Shown here piece by piece: positions 8,427 through 16,733 of a DNA stretch of 35,695 bases (its first letter is position 1; each line of letters begins with the position of its first letter). Source of the stretch: Sedimentisphaerales bacterium. GTDB lineage: Bacteria; Planctomycetota; Phycisphaerae; Sedimentisphaerales; SG8-4. The stretch spans positions 1-35,695 of the forward strand of contig JAFGJR010000296.1 in assembly GCA_016928975.1 (NCBI GenBank), in the 5' to 3' direction. The position numbers and the translations under genes were made by a program. The notes below the pieces were generated by a model that was given only the letters and a program-made list of their open reading frames with translations, was not told the origin of the DNA and made no database searches.

Positions 8427-8723
8427 GTAGTGGCGGCTGTCATAGCGCTTGGGCTGGTGACGATAGACGCGGTGCCGGCTCGTGTCGGCGCCGGGCCAGT
8501 CATCCGGCAGGTCGTGGATTTACGCGGGACGTGGCGAGCGACGCTCGATCCCGAGGACAAGGGCGAGCGGGAAGGATGCTTCAAGACGGACTTCACGGCC
8601 GAGGGCTGAAAGGATGTCAATGTCCCGGCCAGCTCCGCCAACATCGAGCCGGGGATCGACTGCGACGAGATCGGCCTGCTGAATCCTCTTGCAGGCGAAT
8701 CGGGAGAATGTTATTTTATGTGA
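8367..8723 (+). pseudogene. N-terminal relic of a secreted glycoside hydrolase family 2-like protein
   Basis: An ATG at 8367 with a textbook GGAGGT at 8355-8360 opens a frame with a hydrophobic signal-like segment (HVVAAVIALGLVTI) and then VVDLRGTWRATLDPEDKGE, which resembles the start of the sugar-binding domain of GH2 beta-galactosidase/mannosidase-like enzymes. After 80 codons a TGA at 8607-8609 interrupts it, apparently replacing a tryptophan codon. The same frame then continues with KDVNVPASSANIEPG, again GH2-like, until a second stop at 8721-8723, where homology has ended. The catalytic part is absent. This is a gene truncated and decayed in place, directly before the sugar operon. Confidence 0.6.
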
Positions 8724-8744
8724 CATCGTGTGAATTTGTGACAT
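8719..8744 (+). promoter_or_regulatory. triple TGTGA box, candidate operator of the downstream sugar operon
   Basis: TGTGACAT occurs at 8719-8726 and again at 8737-8744, with TGTGAATT at 8729-8736 between them, so three TGTGA words are spaced 10 and 8 bp apart. The cluster begins at an A/T-rich run (TTATTTTATG) that could serve as a promoter element and ends 21 bp before the kinase ATG. DeoR-family repressors commonly bind short direct repeats of this kind, and a DeoR gene lies in the operon, so autoregulation through this site is a reasonable inference. Confidence 0.45.
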
Positions 8745-8765
8745 TGGCCTGCTTGGCGGCTCTTC

Positions 8766-10127
8766 ATGGTCTTCTGTGGCGTCGACATAGGAACGACGGG
8801 CACCAAGGCGGTCGTGATCGACCGTGACGGTCACGTGCTTGACGAGATGTCCCTGCCCGCGCCGGCTGCGTCACAGGTGTACTGGCACGAGCATTTCTGC
8901 CAGGCGATGGACTTCTTCTCCTCCAGGGGCCACTTCCAGGGCGGACAGGTCGCGTGCAGCGTGACAGGGCAGGGCGGTAGCTTCGTGCTCACCGACGAGG
9001 CATTTCGCCCGGTTGGTGAGACGTGCAGTTGGACGGAGCTGGCCGATGAAGCGGCGGTGCGGGATCTGGCCGACGCTTTCGGCGAATCTGAATACTACCA
9101 CTGGACGGGCTGGCCACCTCACGGCTGGCTGGCGGCGTGCAAGCTCAGGCAGAAGATCGAGCGACGACAAGTCCCCGAGAGCGTGCACTCCGTTGCGATG
9201 GTGCCGGACTTTGTTTCCGCGCAGCTCACAGGCGAGTTGTGCACGGACGTCACCAGCGCGCAGATCACAGGTCTGGCGGACTTTCGACGGAGGCAGTGGA
9301 GCAGCGATATTCTCCGCTGGGCGGGGATCTCGCGGGAGTGGCTGCCGACGATCCGGCCGAATCTGTGCATCCTGAAGGAGGACGTTCGCACTGACTGGGG
9401 ACGGACAACGCTGGTGAGCGGTTCGCACGATCAGTACGCAGCGATGGCGGCGGCCGGGCTGGCCAGAGGTACCAGCGTGATGCTCGGCACCGGCACGGCG
9501 TGGGTGATCAACGGGCGGACGGGCCGGCCGCTGTTTGATGATCGGCGGTCTCAGATTCACCCCGGCGCGGACCTGTATCCGGGTACCTATGGCTTCATCA
9601 TCACGCTCTGGCAGATCGGGGCGGGATTCGACAAGCTGCTGGATCGCCTCGGCGTGACACACGGCTCGCTGCCTGCGCTCGAGAGTGTGGCCGTAAACGC
9701 GGACCTGCCACAAGCTCGCGTGACCGTCGATCTCCATGCGGGCACAGTCGAGCCGGCGGGCGATGCCGCATCATCAGTGAGACGCTACATGGAATGGTCC
9801 GGCTCGGTGGTCGCTCATTCGTTGAATGATTGCGGCTTGCGACGTGGTCTTGAAAAGGTCGTCGTCACCGGCGGCGCGATGCGCAGCCGGCTATGGCCCC
9901 AGGTAATCGCCGATGTGTGTGATCTGGTCGTGGAGGCGGTCGAGTGTCCGGCGTTCACGGCATACGGCGCCGCGCTGCACGCGCGTGAGGCCCTGCTCGG
10001 CCCGCTGGAGCCGCATCGTTTTCCCGACACGGCGACGGTGCGGACCTGCACGCCGCAACGCTCGCGCGAGTACACGATCTGGTACCGGGAGCATCAGAAA
10101 ACAATGCTGGATGCGCAGGGCAGTTGA
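8766..10127 (+). CDS. FGGY-family carbohydrate kinase
   Basis: The 453-aa protein has the FGGY kinase layout. The N-terminal phosphate-binding loop is CGVDIGTTGTKAVVIDRDG, the second domain has VSGSHDQYAAMAAAG with the likely catalytic Asp, MLGTGTAWVING forms the nucleotide-binding turn, and VVTGGAMRSRLWPQVIADV followed by AYGAALHAREAL forms the C-terminal adenosine site. Members phosphorylate the hydroxyl of a ketose or polyol (xylulokinase, gluconate or rhamnulose kinase and relatives). With an AraA-like isomerase directly downstream, the likely scheme is isomerisation of an aldose to a ketose followed by phosphorylation. It is the first gene of the operon, preceded by the TGTGA boxes. No strong Shine-Dalgarno is seen (GGCGG at about 8755), but the start is fixed by the conserved N-terminus. 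Slightly shorter than xylulokinase; exact substrate unknown. Confidence 0.9.
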   Translation: MVFCGVDIGTTGTKAVVIDRDGHVLDEMSLPAPAASQVYWHEHFCQAMDFFSSRGHFQGGQVACSVTGQGGSFVLTDEAFRPVGETCSWTELADEAAVRDLADAFGESEYYHWTGWPPHGWLAACKLRQKIERRQVPESVHSVAMVPDFVSAQLTGELCTDVTSAQITGLADFRRRQWSSDILRWAGISREWLPTIRPNLCILKEDVRTDWGRTTLVSGSHDQYAAMAAAGLARGTSVMLGTGTAWVINGRTGRPLFDDRRSQIHPGADLYPGTYGFIITLWQIGAGFDKLLDRLGVTHGSLPALESVAVNADLPQARVTVDLHAGTVEPAGDAASSVRRYMEWSGSVVAHSLNDCGLRRGLEKVVVTGGAMRSRLWPQVIADVCDLVVEAVECPAFTAYGAALHAREALLGPLEPHRFPDTATVRTCTPQRSREYTIWYREHQKTMLDAQGS

Positions 10128-10143
10128 ATCGAAGGGCGGTCTT

Positions 10144-11547
10144 ATGGCGTCACAAGCAGACAGATTTCGAGTAGGCGTGCTCCTGCCGGTGGCGGACCTC
10201 TACCATCGGCTCTGGTCGGACATCGATTATGCGTTGCAACGACTGGCCGTTGGAGTGGCGGAGCGATTGCGGAGTGCCGGCCTCGATGTCCTGTGCAGTT
10301 CCGCCGTGAGCACTGTGCAACAGGCGACGGCGGCCTGCGAGGACTTCGACAAGAACCGAGTGGATCTCATCCTCGTGGCGCTGGCGCCGTATTGCCCCAG
10401 TGGCGTGCTCTCGCCGGCGCTGGTTCAGTCCCGCGTCCCCGTGCTGCTGTGGCCCATGCAGAGCCTGCTCCGGCTGGACCCTCCAGGGTATGACGCCGAG
10501 ACAATCAAGCTGAATCACGGAGTCCACGGTGTGCAGGACCTGGCGAATGTGCTGGGTAAAGCCTCCAGACCTTTCGGCGTGATTCACGGTCACCAGGAAC
10601 AACCCGAGTTCCCCAACCGGCTCAAACCCTGGGTCCAGGCGGGGCGGATCCTTTGCTCCATGCGGAATGCCAATCCCGTCCAGGTTGGCGGCCACTTCGA
10701 GCACATGCTCGACTTGCAGGTGGGCGGGGAGGAGTTCGTGCGTCGCATGGACGTTGTGCCGGAGGTTGTATCGGCCGCGGAGTTCGCGGAGTTGGTGGCG
10801 GGCGTGCCCGATGAGCAGATCGCAGAGCGCCAGGAGCAGCACCGCCGGCTGTTCGAGATCGGATTGGACGTGAAGGCAACACTTCAGATGAAGACCGCCA
10901 GAGGCGAAGTCGCCCTGCGCCGGCTTCTGGAACACGTGGACAGTTACGCCTGCGGATTGAACTTCTTGGAGCTATGCAACGACGCAGGAGTGGCGGACGG
11001 GCTTCACGTCGCCGCCTCGGTGCTGATGAGCGATGGATTCGGCTACGCAGGGGAAGGGGACTGGGTGACGGCCATGCTGGTTCGCGGCATGCAGCAGGGC
11101 TTCGGCGTCGCCAGCTTCAGCGAGATCTTCTCGATCGGGTATGACGACAACCGGCTGCTCCTGAAGCACTGGGGTGAAGGCAACTTCGCCATGGCAAGGG
11201 CCAAGCCAAGAATGCTCGCCAGCAAGTTCACGGACCAGTGCACGGCGGAATTTGCCATCTGTGACTTTGAATTCGAGCCGGGAGCAGTAACGTTGGTGAA
11301 CCTGAACTCCACCGCCGACGGGAACGGTCTTTTGATGGCCGTCACCGGCACGATCACTGACGACCATTTGCCGAAGATCGACGGGCCTCGTGGCGTGTTC
11401 CAACCGGACCGTGCCGACGTAAGCGAGCTTCTGACGGAGTACGCCTATGCCGGTGGCAGCCATCACATGGCCCTGGTTAAAGGTGCGCCTTTGGAGGTGC
11501 TTGAGAACGTGTGCCGGCTGGCCGGATGGTCCTATCGGCGGCTGTAG
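10144..11547 (+). CDS. L-arabinose isomerase-like (FucI/AraA fold) sugar isomerase
   Basis: From the ATG at 10144 the protein has 467 aa. It has the N-terminal Rossmann-like region of FucI/AraA enzymes (FRVGVLLPVADLYHRLW, VDLILVALAPYCPSG, VPVLLWPMQSL), a middle region with RPFGVIHGHQEQ, and the hallmark DGFGYAGEGDWVTAMLVR, equivalent to the AraA segment holding a catalytic/metal-binding Glu. CDFEFEPGAVTLVNLN and GGSHHMALVKG form the C-terminal part, with a conserved His. There is no signal peptide, so it acts in the cytoplasm, interconverting an aldose and a ketose with a divalent metal. The frame is open far upstream into the kinase gene, but that extension reads as arginine-rich shadow; the ATG 16 bp after the kinase stop is the sensible start, with a weak AGGGCGG. 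Substrate is not established. Confidence 0.88.
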   Translation: MASQADRFRVGVLLPVADLYHRLWSDIDYALQRLAVGVAERLRSAGLDVLCSSAVSTVQQATAACEDFDKNRVDLILVALAPYCPSGVLSPALVQSRVPVLLWPMQSLLRLDPPGYDAETIKLNHGVHGVQDLANVLGKASRPFGVIHGHQEQPEFPNRLKPWVQAGRILCSMRNANPVQVGGHFEHMLDLQVGGEEFVRRMDVVPEVVSAAEFAELVAGVPDEQIAERQEQHRRLFEIGLDVKATLQMKTARGEVALRRLLEHVDSYACGLNFLELCNDAGVADGLHVAASVLMSDGFGYAGEGDWVTAMLVRGMQQGFGVASFSEIFSIGYDDNRLLLKHWGEGNFAMARAKPRMLASKFTDQCTAEFAICDFEFEPGAVTLVNLNSTADGNGLLMAVTGTITDDHLPKIDGPRGVFQPDRADVSELLTEYAYAGGSHHMALVKGAPLEVLENVCRLAGWSYRRL

Positions 11548-11555
11548 AGAAACGT

Positions 11556-12347
11556 ATGAGTCGAATCAAGGACAAGCTGACGCAGACGCAGCGGCTGGAG
11601 GCGATCCGGCGGGAGCTGTTGCGAGCGGATGAGGTCTCCATCGACGATCTGGCCGGACGGTTCGGCGTCAGCGGTATGACCGTTCGCAGAGACCTGGAGC
11701 TGCTCGAATCTCACGGCGATGTGATCCGCACGCACGGCGGGGCTGCGCTGGCCAAGCGATTGACCTTCGAATTCTCTTTCCGTCAGAAGCAGAACAGGAA
11801 CAGCCGGCAGAAACTGTGCATCGCCAGGCGGGCGGCCGGACACGTAAAAGACGGCCAGGTTGTCATCCTCGACACCGGCACGACGACCCTGGAGATCGCC
11901 CGGCAATTGACGGGACGTGACGATGTGACGGTGATCACGACGTCGCTGGCGATCGTCTCGACCCTTCAGTTTGCCGCCGGGCTGCGGACGGTGCTGCTTG
12001 GCGGTTTCCTCCGCGGTGGCTCGCCCGACCTCCACGGACCCCTTACGGAGCAGAACGTTGAGATGTTCCGGGCTGATCTGGCCTTCATGGGCGCCGACGC
12101 GGTCGATCTCGACGGCAACATGTACGCCGACGATCTGCAGGTGGTCAACCTCGACCGCAAGATGGCGGCCAACGCGGCCAGAGTGATCGTCGTTGCCGAC
12201 AGCAGCAAGTTCGGGCGCCGTGGCATGTGCAGAATTCTCGGCCCTGACGATTACGACTCCATCATCAGCGACCCAGGGCTCGGCAAGGACATGCTGAAAC
12301 GGCTGGCCAGGAAGGGCGTTCAGGTGGAGCTTGCGGAGGGGAAGTGA
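11556..12347 (+). CDS. DeoR-family transcriptional repressor
   Basis: Starting at ATG 11556 (8 bp after the isomerase stop) the product has 263 aa, the usual size for DeoR regulators. An N-terminal winged helix-turn-helix (SIDDLAGRFGVSGMTVRRDL, then the DeoR signature ESHGDVIRTHGGA) is followed by the DeoR sensor domain related to sugar-phosphate isomerases, with VVILDTGTTTLEIARQL, DVTVITTSLAIV and VIVVADSSKFGRRG. Such proteins are released from DNA by a phosphorylated sugar, so the effector is probably the product of the FGGY kinase in the same operon. Upstream in-frame starts exist (11511) but add unrelated residues overlapping the isomerase gene. The likely target is the triple TGTGA site upstream of the kinase. 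Confidence 0.92.
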   Translation: MSRIKDKLTQTQRLEAIRRELLRADEVSIDDLAGRFGVSGMTVRRDLELLESHGDVIRTHGGAALAKRLTFEFSFRQKQNRNSRQKLCIARRAAGHVKDGQVVILDTGTTTLEIARQLTGRDDVTVITTSLAIVSTLQFAAGLRTVLLGGFLRGGSPDLHGPLTEQNVEMFRADLAFMGADAVDLDGNMYADDLQVVNLDRKMAANAARVIVVADSSKFGRRGMCRILGPDDYDSIISDPGLGKDMLKRLARKGVQVELAEGK

Positions 12348-12348
12348 T

Positions 12349-12370
12349 GGTGTGCACGGCACACCCTACG
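12349..12370 (+). repeat. 22-bp dispersed palindromic repeat, copy 1
   Basis: Between the DeoR stop and the aminotransferase lies GGTGTGCACGGCACACCC followed by TACG, a palindrome around GTGC. A near copy, inverted, overlaps the end of the DUF72 relic at 31445-31466; the two differ only at the centre of the palindrome (ACG versus GATG-type core). Occurrence in two unrelated intergenic positions shows a dispersed element rather than an operon-specific operator. Confidence 0.6.
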
Positions 12371-12392
12371 AAGTTACGACGGGAGCAGTGGA

Positions 12393-13829
12393 ATGGTGGT
12401 GAGTGGACAGATGCGTACGGACGTGACAATTACCGATCTGGCAGGTCCGCTTGGAGCCGACGTGTGCCGGGCGATGGCCGAGGCGAAAGCGTTCCTCCAG
12501 AGGTGCGACACGCGGGAACTGCTGGGCGCCATCGGACGAACGATAGATGGGACGGCGGCGCGAACGACGATCGACAAGGCGGTCATGCAGAAGTCCTACG
12601 GCGGCGGCAGAATCGGGCAGACGGACGACCTGCTGGCCGGCAAGGGCCTGTTCTACATCACCGAGCAGGGCCGGCTGTTCCTCGACTGTACGGCGGGACA
12701 CTACCAGATGAGCTGGGGCTACGAGCATCCCGTGCTCACTCAGGTCATCCGCGACGGCCTGGCGGCGGGGATCGTCCCGGACAATCACTCGAACATCCCC
12801 CAGTGGCCCGTCAAGAGACTCGCACAGAAACTGATTGAGGTGGCGAACCCCAACTGCCCGGAGCTTCGAAAAGGGGACTTCTCGAAGGTCATGGATTCCA
12901 AGACCCGGCTCAACACCGTGCTGCTCGGCATCGCCACCGGCTCGGTCGCCTGCGAGGCCGCCTTGAAGATCATGCTGATGTATCACGAGCGGATGAAGAG
13001 ACCCCGGCCGGTCGTCTTCGTCGTGCTCGACGGCAACTACCACGGCACAGGTTTCTTCTCGCAGCACCTTCGGGGAATGTGGGGCTCATATATCCGCAAC
13101 ATGAAGGTCGTGGCGGTTCAACCCAACGACGGCAAAGAGCTGGAAAAGGTCTTCAGGCGTTACGGCGAGCGGATCGCGGGCTTCTGGGCCGAGCCTGTCA
13201 TGATGAACCGCGAAGCCATCCTCGTGCAGACCGAGTACCTTCAGCTCGCCCGCAGGCTGACGCACGGGGTCGGGGCCTTGATGGCCGTGGACGAGATCCA
13301 GACGGGATTCTGGACGCCGGACGTATTCCTGTACAGACAGTACGGGATCACGCCGGACATTGTGATCGCCGGCAAGGGCATGAGCGCGGGCCTACACCCG
13401 CTGTCCGCCATCCTCTATCGCCGCGAACTGGACATGCTGGCCCAGTACGACGCCATCAGCACGAACGGCAACGCCGCACTGGCGGCCTTGGCGGCGCTGG
13501 CCAACATCGAGCTGCTGCAAAGGCACGGCTCGCAGATCAACGAGGCCCAGGGATACTACTATGCCAAGCTCCGTGAGCTTGCGGCGCAGTTCCCCGAGCG
13601 GATTGCCGCGGTGCATGGAAACCGGTTGATGACCGGTCTGAAGTTCCGCAAGGTGGAAGACGCCCTGGCGTTTCACAAGCGATGCGTCGAAAGCGGCCTG
13701 TGGCTGCGAGTGCACGCCTACCACGCCGGACACAGCACGATCCTGTGCAAGTTCGCACTGTGCCTGGAGCCGGCGGTCGTGGATGAGTTCATCCGGCGAT
13801 TGCGAACGCTTCTGGAGGCGAGGGAGTAG
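12393..13829 (+). CDS. class III PLP-dependent aminotransferase
   Basis: The 478-aa protein matches class III aminotransferases (fold type I, ornithine / taurine / glutamate-1-semialdehyde group). FYITEQGRLFLDCTAGHYQMSWGYEHP is the usual N-terminal substrate-side region in parts, IATGSVACEAALKIM binds the PLP phosphate, VDEIQTGFW holds the Asp (about residue 300) contacting the PLP ring nitrogen, and IVIAGKGMSAG contains the Schiff-base Lys (about residue 328). GGGAG at 12381-12385, 7 nt before the ATG, supports the start. It would move an amino group between an amino acid and an oxo or amino sugar/small amine. Its place inside an isomerase-kinase operon suggests that the substrate of the pathway is aminated. 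An aminomutase of the glutamate-1-semialdehyde type is a less likely alternative. Confidence 0.88.
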   Translation: MVVSGQMRTDVTITDLAGPLGADVCRAMAEAKAFLQRCDTRELLGAIGRTIDGTAARTTIDKAVMQKSYGGGRIGQTDDLLAGKGLFYITEQGRLFLDCTAGHYQMSWGYEHPVLTQVIRDGLAAGIVPDNHSNIPQWPVKRLAQKLIEVANPNCPELRKGDFSKVMDSKTRLNTVLLGIATGSVACEAALKIMLMYHERMKRPRPVVFVVLDGNYHGTGFFSQHLRGMWGSYIRNMKVVAVQPNDGKELEKVFRRYGERIAGFWAEPVMMNREAILVQTEYLQLARRLTHGVGALMAVDEIQTGFWTPDVFLYRQYGITPDIVIAGKGMSAGLHPLSAILYRRELDMLAQYDAISTNGNAALAALAALANIELLQRHGSQINEAQGYYYAKLRELAAQFPERIAAVHGNRLMTGLKFRKVEDALAFHKRCVESGLWLRVHAYHAGHSTILCKFALCLEPAVVDEFIRRLRTLLEARE

Positions 13830-13834
13830 CGCCA

Positions 13835-14896
13835 ATGTCACGGCTGTTCGATGTGAAAGACGTGGATCACAGGTTCTATCGGGAGAAGCTCCAGGGCTTC
13901 CTGCCGGATCGGATCGTGGACGTCCACACCCACGTGTGGCTCAAGAGCTTCCGCCGGGCGGTGCCTACCGGCCGGGCCGTGACGTGGCCACTGCGCGTGG
14001 CCGAGCAGAATCCGATCGAGGAGCTTATCGAGACATACCGGCTGATGTTTCCCGGAAAGTCGGTCACCCCGATGACCTTCTCGTTTGTCGAGTCGCATGA
14101 GGACGATTTCGCCGCCGCCAATGCCTATACCAGTCTCGCGGCGCGCGAGTACGGCCTGCCGGCTCTGGTTTTTGCCTCGCCGCAATGGTCGGCCGAGCGG
14201 CTGGAGCAGGAGATTTGCCACGGCGGCTTCCTCGGCGCAAAGGTGTACCTGACACTGTCGCCGGCCCACATACCGGTGGACGAGATCCGCATCTTCGATT
14301 TCCTGCCGCATCGTCAGTTGGAGATCCTGGACCGGCACGGGTGGATCGTCGTGCTCCATATCCCCCGATCCGCAAGGCTGCGCGACCCGGTCAATCTCGC
14401 CGACATGCTGGAGATCGAACGCCGATATCCGAACGCCCGGGTCATTATCGCGCACGTCGGAAGGGCCTACTGTTCCGAGGATGTGGGTGATGCCTTCACC
14501 ATGCTGGCCCAGACTCAGCGCATATTGTTCGACATCTCGGCCAATACCAATGCGGCCGTCTTCGAGCAGCTCATCCGGGCCGTGGGGCCCCGACGGATTC
14601 TCTTCGGCAGCGACCTGCCCATCACGCGCATGCGAACGCGCAGAATCTGTGAGAACGGCCACTACGTCAATCTCGTGCCCAGGGGCTTGTACGGCGATGT
14701 CTCGGACGACAAGCATATGCGCGAGGTCGATGGCGGGCAGGCCGAGGCGCTGTCCTTCTTCCTGTACGAGGAGATCGACGCCTTCCGCCGTGCGGCGCAG
14801 GCCACCGGCTTGACGCCGCGGGACATCGAGGATGTGTTCGCCGGCAACGCCGCGCGAGTCATCGAGTCCGCCTCGGGCCGGACCGGCGGTACGTAA
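13835..14896 (+). CDS. amidohydrolase family (TIM-barrel metal-dependent) hydrolase
   Basis: The 353-aa protein belongs to the amidohydrolase-2-like group. DVHTHVW at residues 29-35 supplies the first metal-binding H-x-H pair, ILDRHGWIVVLHIPR and PNARVIIAHVGRAY give the later His ligands, and RILFGSDLPIT supplies the Asp at the end of a late strand. VFAGNAARVI is the usual C-terminal sequence of the family. Members hydrolyse or decarboxylate small ring or amide substrates in the cytoplasm. AGGGAG at 13821-13826 overlaps the aminotransferase stop and sits 8 nt before the ATG, so the two are co-translated. Together with the aminotransferase this points to a nitrogen-bearing or lactone-like intermediate in the pathway, but the reaction cannot be named from sequence. 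Confidence 0.85.
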   Translation: MSRLFDVKDVDHRFYREKLQGFLPDRIVDVHTHVWLKSFRRAVPTGRAVTWPLRVAEQNPIEELIETYRLMFPGKSVTPMTFSFVESHEDDFAAANAYTSLAAREYGLPALVFASPQWSAERLEQEICHGGFLGAKVYLTLSPAHIPVDEIRIFDFLPHRQLEILDRHGWIVVLHIPRSARLRDPVNLADMLEIERRYPNARVIIAHVGRAYCSEDVGDAFTMLAQTQRILFDISANTNAAVFEQLIRAVGPRRILFGSDLPITRMRTRRICENGHYVNLVPRGLYGDVSDDKHMREVDGGQAEALSFFLYEEIDAFRRAAQATGLTPRDIEDVFAGNAARVIESASGRTGGT

Positions 14897-14905
14897 GGAG
14901 ACCCT

Positions 14906-16639
14906 GTGAAAGACTTCGGTTCATTCGAACTGCACACGCTGGATTATCTGGCATTCAGCGCCTACTTTGTGGGACTGTGCCTGATCGGCTATTGGTTTGG
15001 CCGAAAGAAGCAGCGGGACTCTGCCGACTACTTCCTCGCCGGCCGGACACTGCCGTGGTACGTCGTGGGCAGCTCGTTCATCGCCTCGAACATCAGCAGC
15101 GAGCATTTCATCGGCATGATCGGCGCCGCCTTCATCTACGGCATCGCCCCGGCCATGTTCGAGTGGGCCAACGTCGCGACGTTCACGCTGCTGATCTGGT
15201 TCTTCATCCCCTTCCTGCTGGCGGCGAAGGTCTTCAGCACCCCCGAATTTCTCGAACGAAGGTTCAACCCGACGATCCGGCAGTTCTTCGCGTACGTCAC
15301 GGTCATCAGCAATGTGGTGGCGTTTCTGGCGGCGGTTCTCTACGGCGGCGGACTTGCCATCGAGAAGCTGTTTGGCTGGCCCCTCTGGTGGGCGATCGCG
15401 CTGCTGGCGGTCGTGTCAGGCGGATGGGCTGTCTACGGAGGCCTGCGCTCCGTCGCCTGGATGGACGTCTTCACCGTGGTCATCATGATCGCCGGCGGGC
15501 TCATGGTGACGATTCTCGGGCTGTACATGCTCTCGGGCCCGTCGCATTCGCTGGTCGAGGGCTTCCGCGTCATGATCGAGCGCAACCGGGCGACGGACGG
15601 CGTCTGGGCCCAGGTCGTTCGACAGAACGCCCCGCACATCGTCCACGCGGACCACTACAACCGGCTGTCGGTGATTCAGCCGGTCACGCACGAGCTGACT
15701 CCCTGGCCGGGCCTGATCATGATGATCTTCTCCGTGAGCATCTGGTACAACGTGATCAACCAGTTCATGATCCAGCGGGTCCTCGGCGCCCGGGACATGT
15801 ACCACGCCCGCATGGGCATCGTGCTGGCGGGCTACATGAAGATCGTTCTACCGGTCATTGTCGTCGTGCCTGGGCTGATCCTTTTCGCGAGGTACCCGGA
15901 GGTAATGAAGCTGCCGTGGGATCAGATTCGTCCTGAAGCGGACAAAGGGTACGTCTCGATGCTTCAAAGCATTGTCCCAATCGGCCTTCGCGGGTTGTTC
16001 CTCGCGGCGCTGTTCGGGGCCATCCAGTCCACGATCAGCGCCGTGCTGAATTCCACCTCGACGATCTTCACCGTGGACATCTACAAGAGGATGCTCCATC
16101 GCAGCGCCTCAGAGCGGAACCTCGTCCTCGTCGGCCGGGTGTCCTCGGTGATCGTGATGATCATCGCGGCGGTCCTCGGCGGCTTCGTCGGCCGGCTCGG
16201 CGGCAGCCTGTTCCTCTACATCCAGTCGCTGTACGCGTTCTTCGCCCCTCCGTTTGCCGCCGTGTTCCTGCTGGGCATTCTGTTCCGACGTATCAACGGG
16301 CAGGGGGCCACCGTGGCGGTCGTCCTCGGCTTTCTCCTCGGCATCCTGCTCAAGGTGTACGTGCAGTTCGTCCCCTCGCATCCGCAGTGGCTGGAGCCGT
16401 TCCAAATGCAGGCCGCGATCAATTGGGCCTTCTGCGTGGCCGTCTGCGTGGGCGTCAGCCTGCTCACCGCGCGACCCGATCCCGGCCAGGTCACCGACGA
16501 GCTGACGATCAACTGGAAAAAGCTGAATATCTTTCACCATCTTGGCGCGACGTGGTACACGAGCGTCTCCCTCTGGTGGGGCCTGTTCGCGGCGATCGTC
16601 GCCGCTTTGATTCTTGTGTTCTCGGGATGGGTCTGGTAG
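14906..16639 (+). CDS. sodium:solute symporter family (SSS) transporter
   Basis: The 577-aa product is a multi-span inner-membrane protein of the SSS family (PutP / SGLT type). It shows the family's early segments YFVGLCLIGYWFGRKK, DSADYFLAGRTLPWYVVGSSFIASN and SEHFIGMIGAAF, then STPEFLERRFN in the loop before helix 4, and GGWAVYGGLRSVAWMDVFT. About 13-14 membrane segments are apparent, ending in a C-terminal helix (LFAAIVAALILVFSGWVW). It probably imports the operon's substrate with sodium. The start is GTG at 14906 with a strong AAGGAG at 14895-14900, 9 bp after the amidohydrolase stop. The last gene of the tightly spaced run; 94 bp separate it from the next gene. Confidence 0.93.
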   Translation: MKDFGSFELHTLDYLAFSAYFVGLCLIGYWFGRKKQRDSADYFLAGRTLPWYVVGSSFIASNISSEHFIGMIGAAFIYGIAPAMFEWANVATFTLLIWFFIPFLLAAKVFSTPEFLERRFNPTIRQFFAYVTVISNVVAFLAAVLYGGGLAIEKLFGWPLWWAIALLAVVSGGWAVYGGLRSVAWMDVFTVVIMIAGGLMVTILGLYMLSGPSHSLVEGFRVMIERNRATDGVWAQVVRQNAPHIVHADHYNRLSVIQPVTHELTPWPGLIMMIFSVSIWYNVINQFMIQRVLGARDMYHARMGIVLAGYMKIVLPVIVVVPGLILFARYPEVMKLPWDQIRPEADKGYVSMLQSIVPIGLRGLFLAALFGAIQSTISAVLNSTSTIFTVDIYKRMLHRSASERNLVLVGRVSSVIVMIIAAVLGGFVGRLGGSLFLYIQSLYAFFAPPFAAVFLLGILFRRINGQGATVAVVLGFLLGILLKVYVQFVPSHPQWLEPFQMQAAINWAFCVAVCVGVSLLTARPDPGQVTDELTINWKKLNIFHHLGATWYTSVSLWWGLFAAIVAALILVFSGWVW

Positions 16640-16733
16640 GGTTGAAAGACTCCCACTTCACAGTAGATTGGGGCTTGACCGGGACGCGTGTTGCCGGCGA
16701 AGAAGGTGAGCAGATAGAGGAAAGAGCGTCATT

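Noticed and set aside
9913..10143. N-terminal extension of the AraA-like isomerase frame into the kinase gene
   Set aside because: The extra residues are Arg/Ser-rich shadow of the kinase coding sequence, and the conserved isomerase N-terminus begins just after ATG 10144.
12349..12370. GGTGTGC palindrome as the DeoR operator
   Set aside because: A near copy sits at an unrelated locus (31445-31466), and the TGTGA direct repeats before the kinase are a better candidate.
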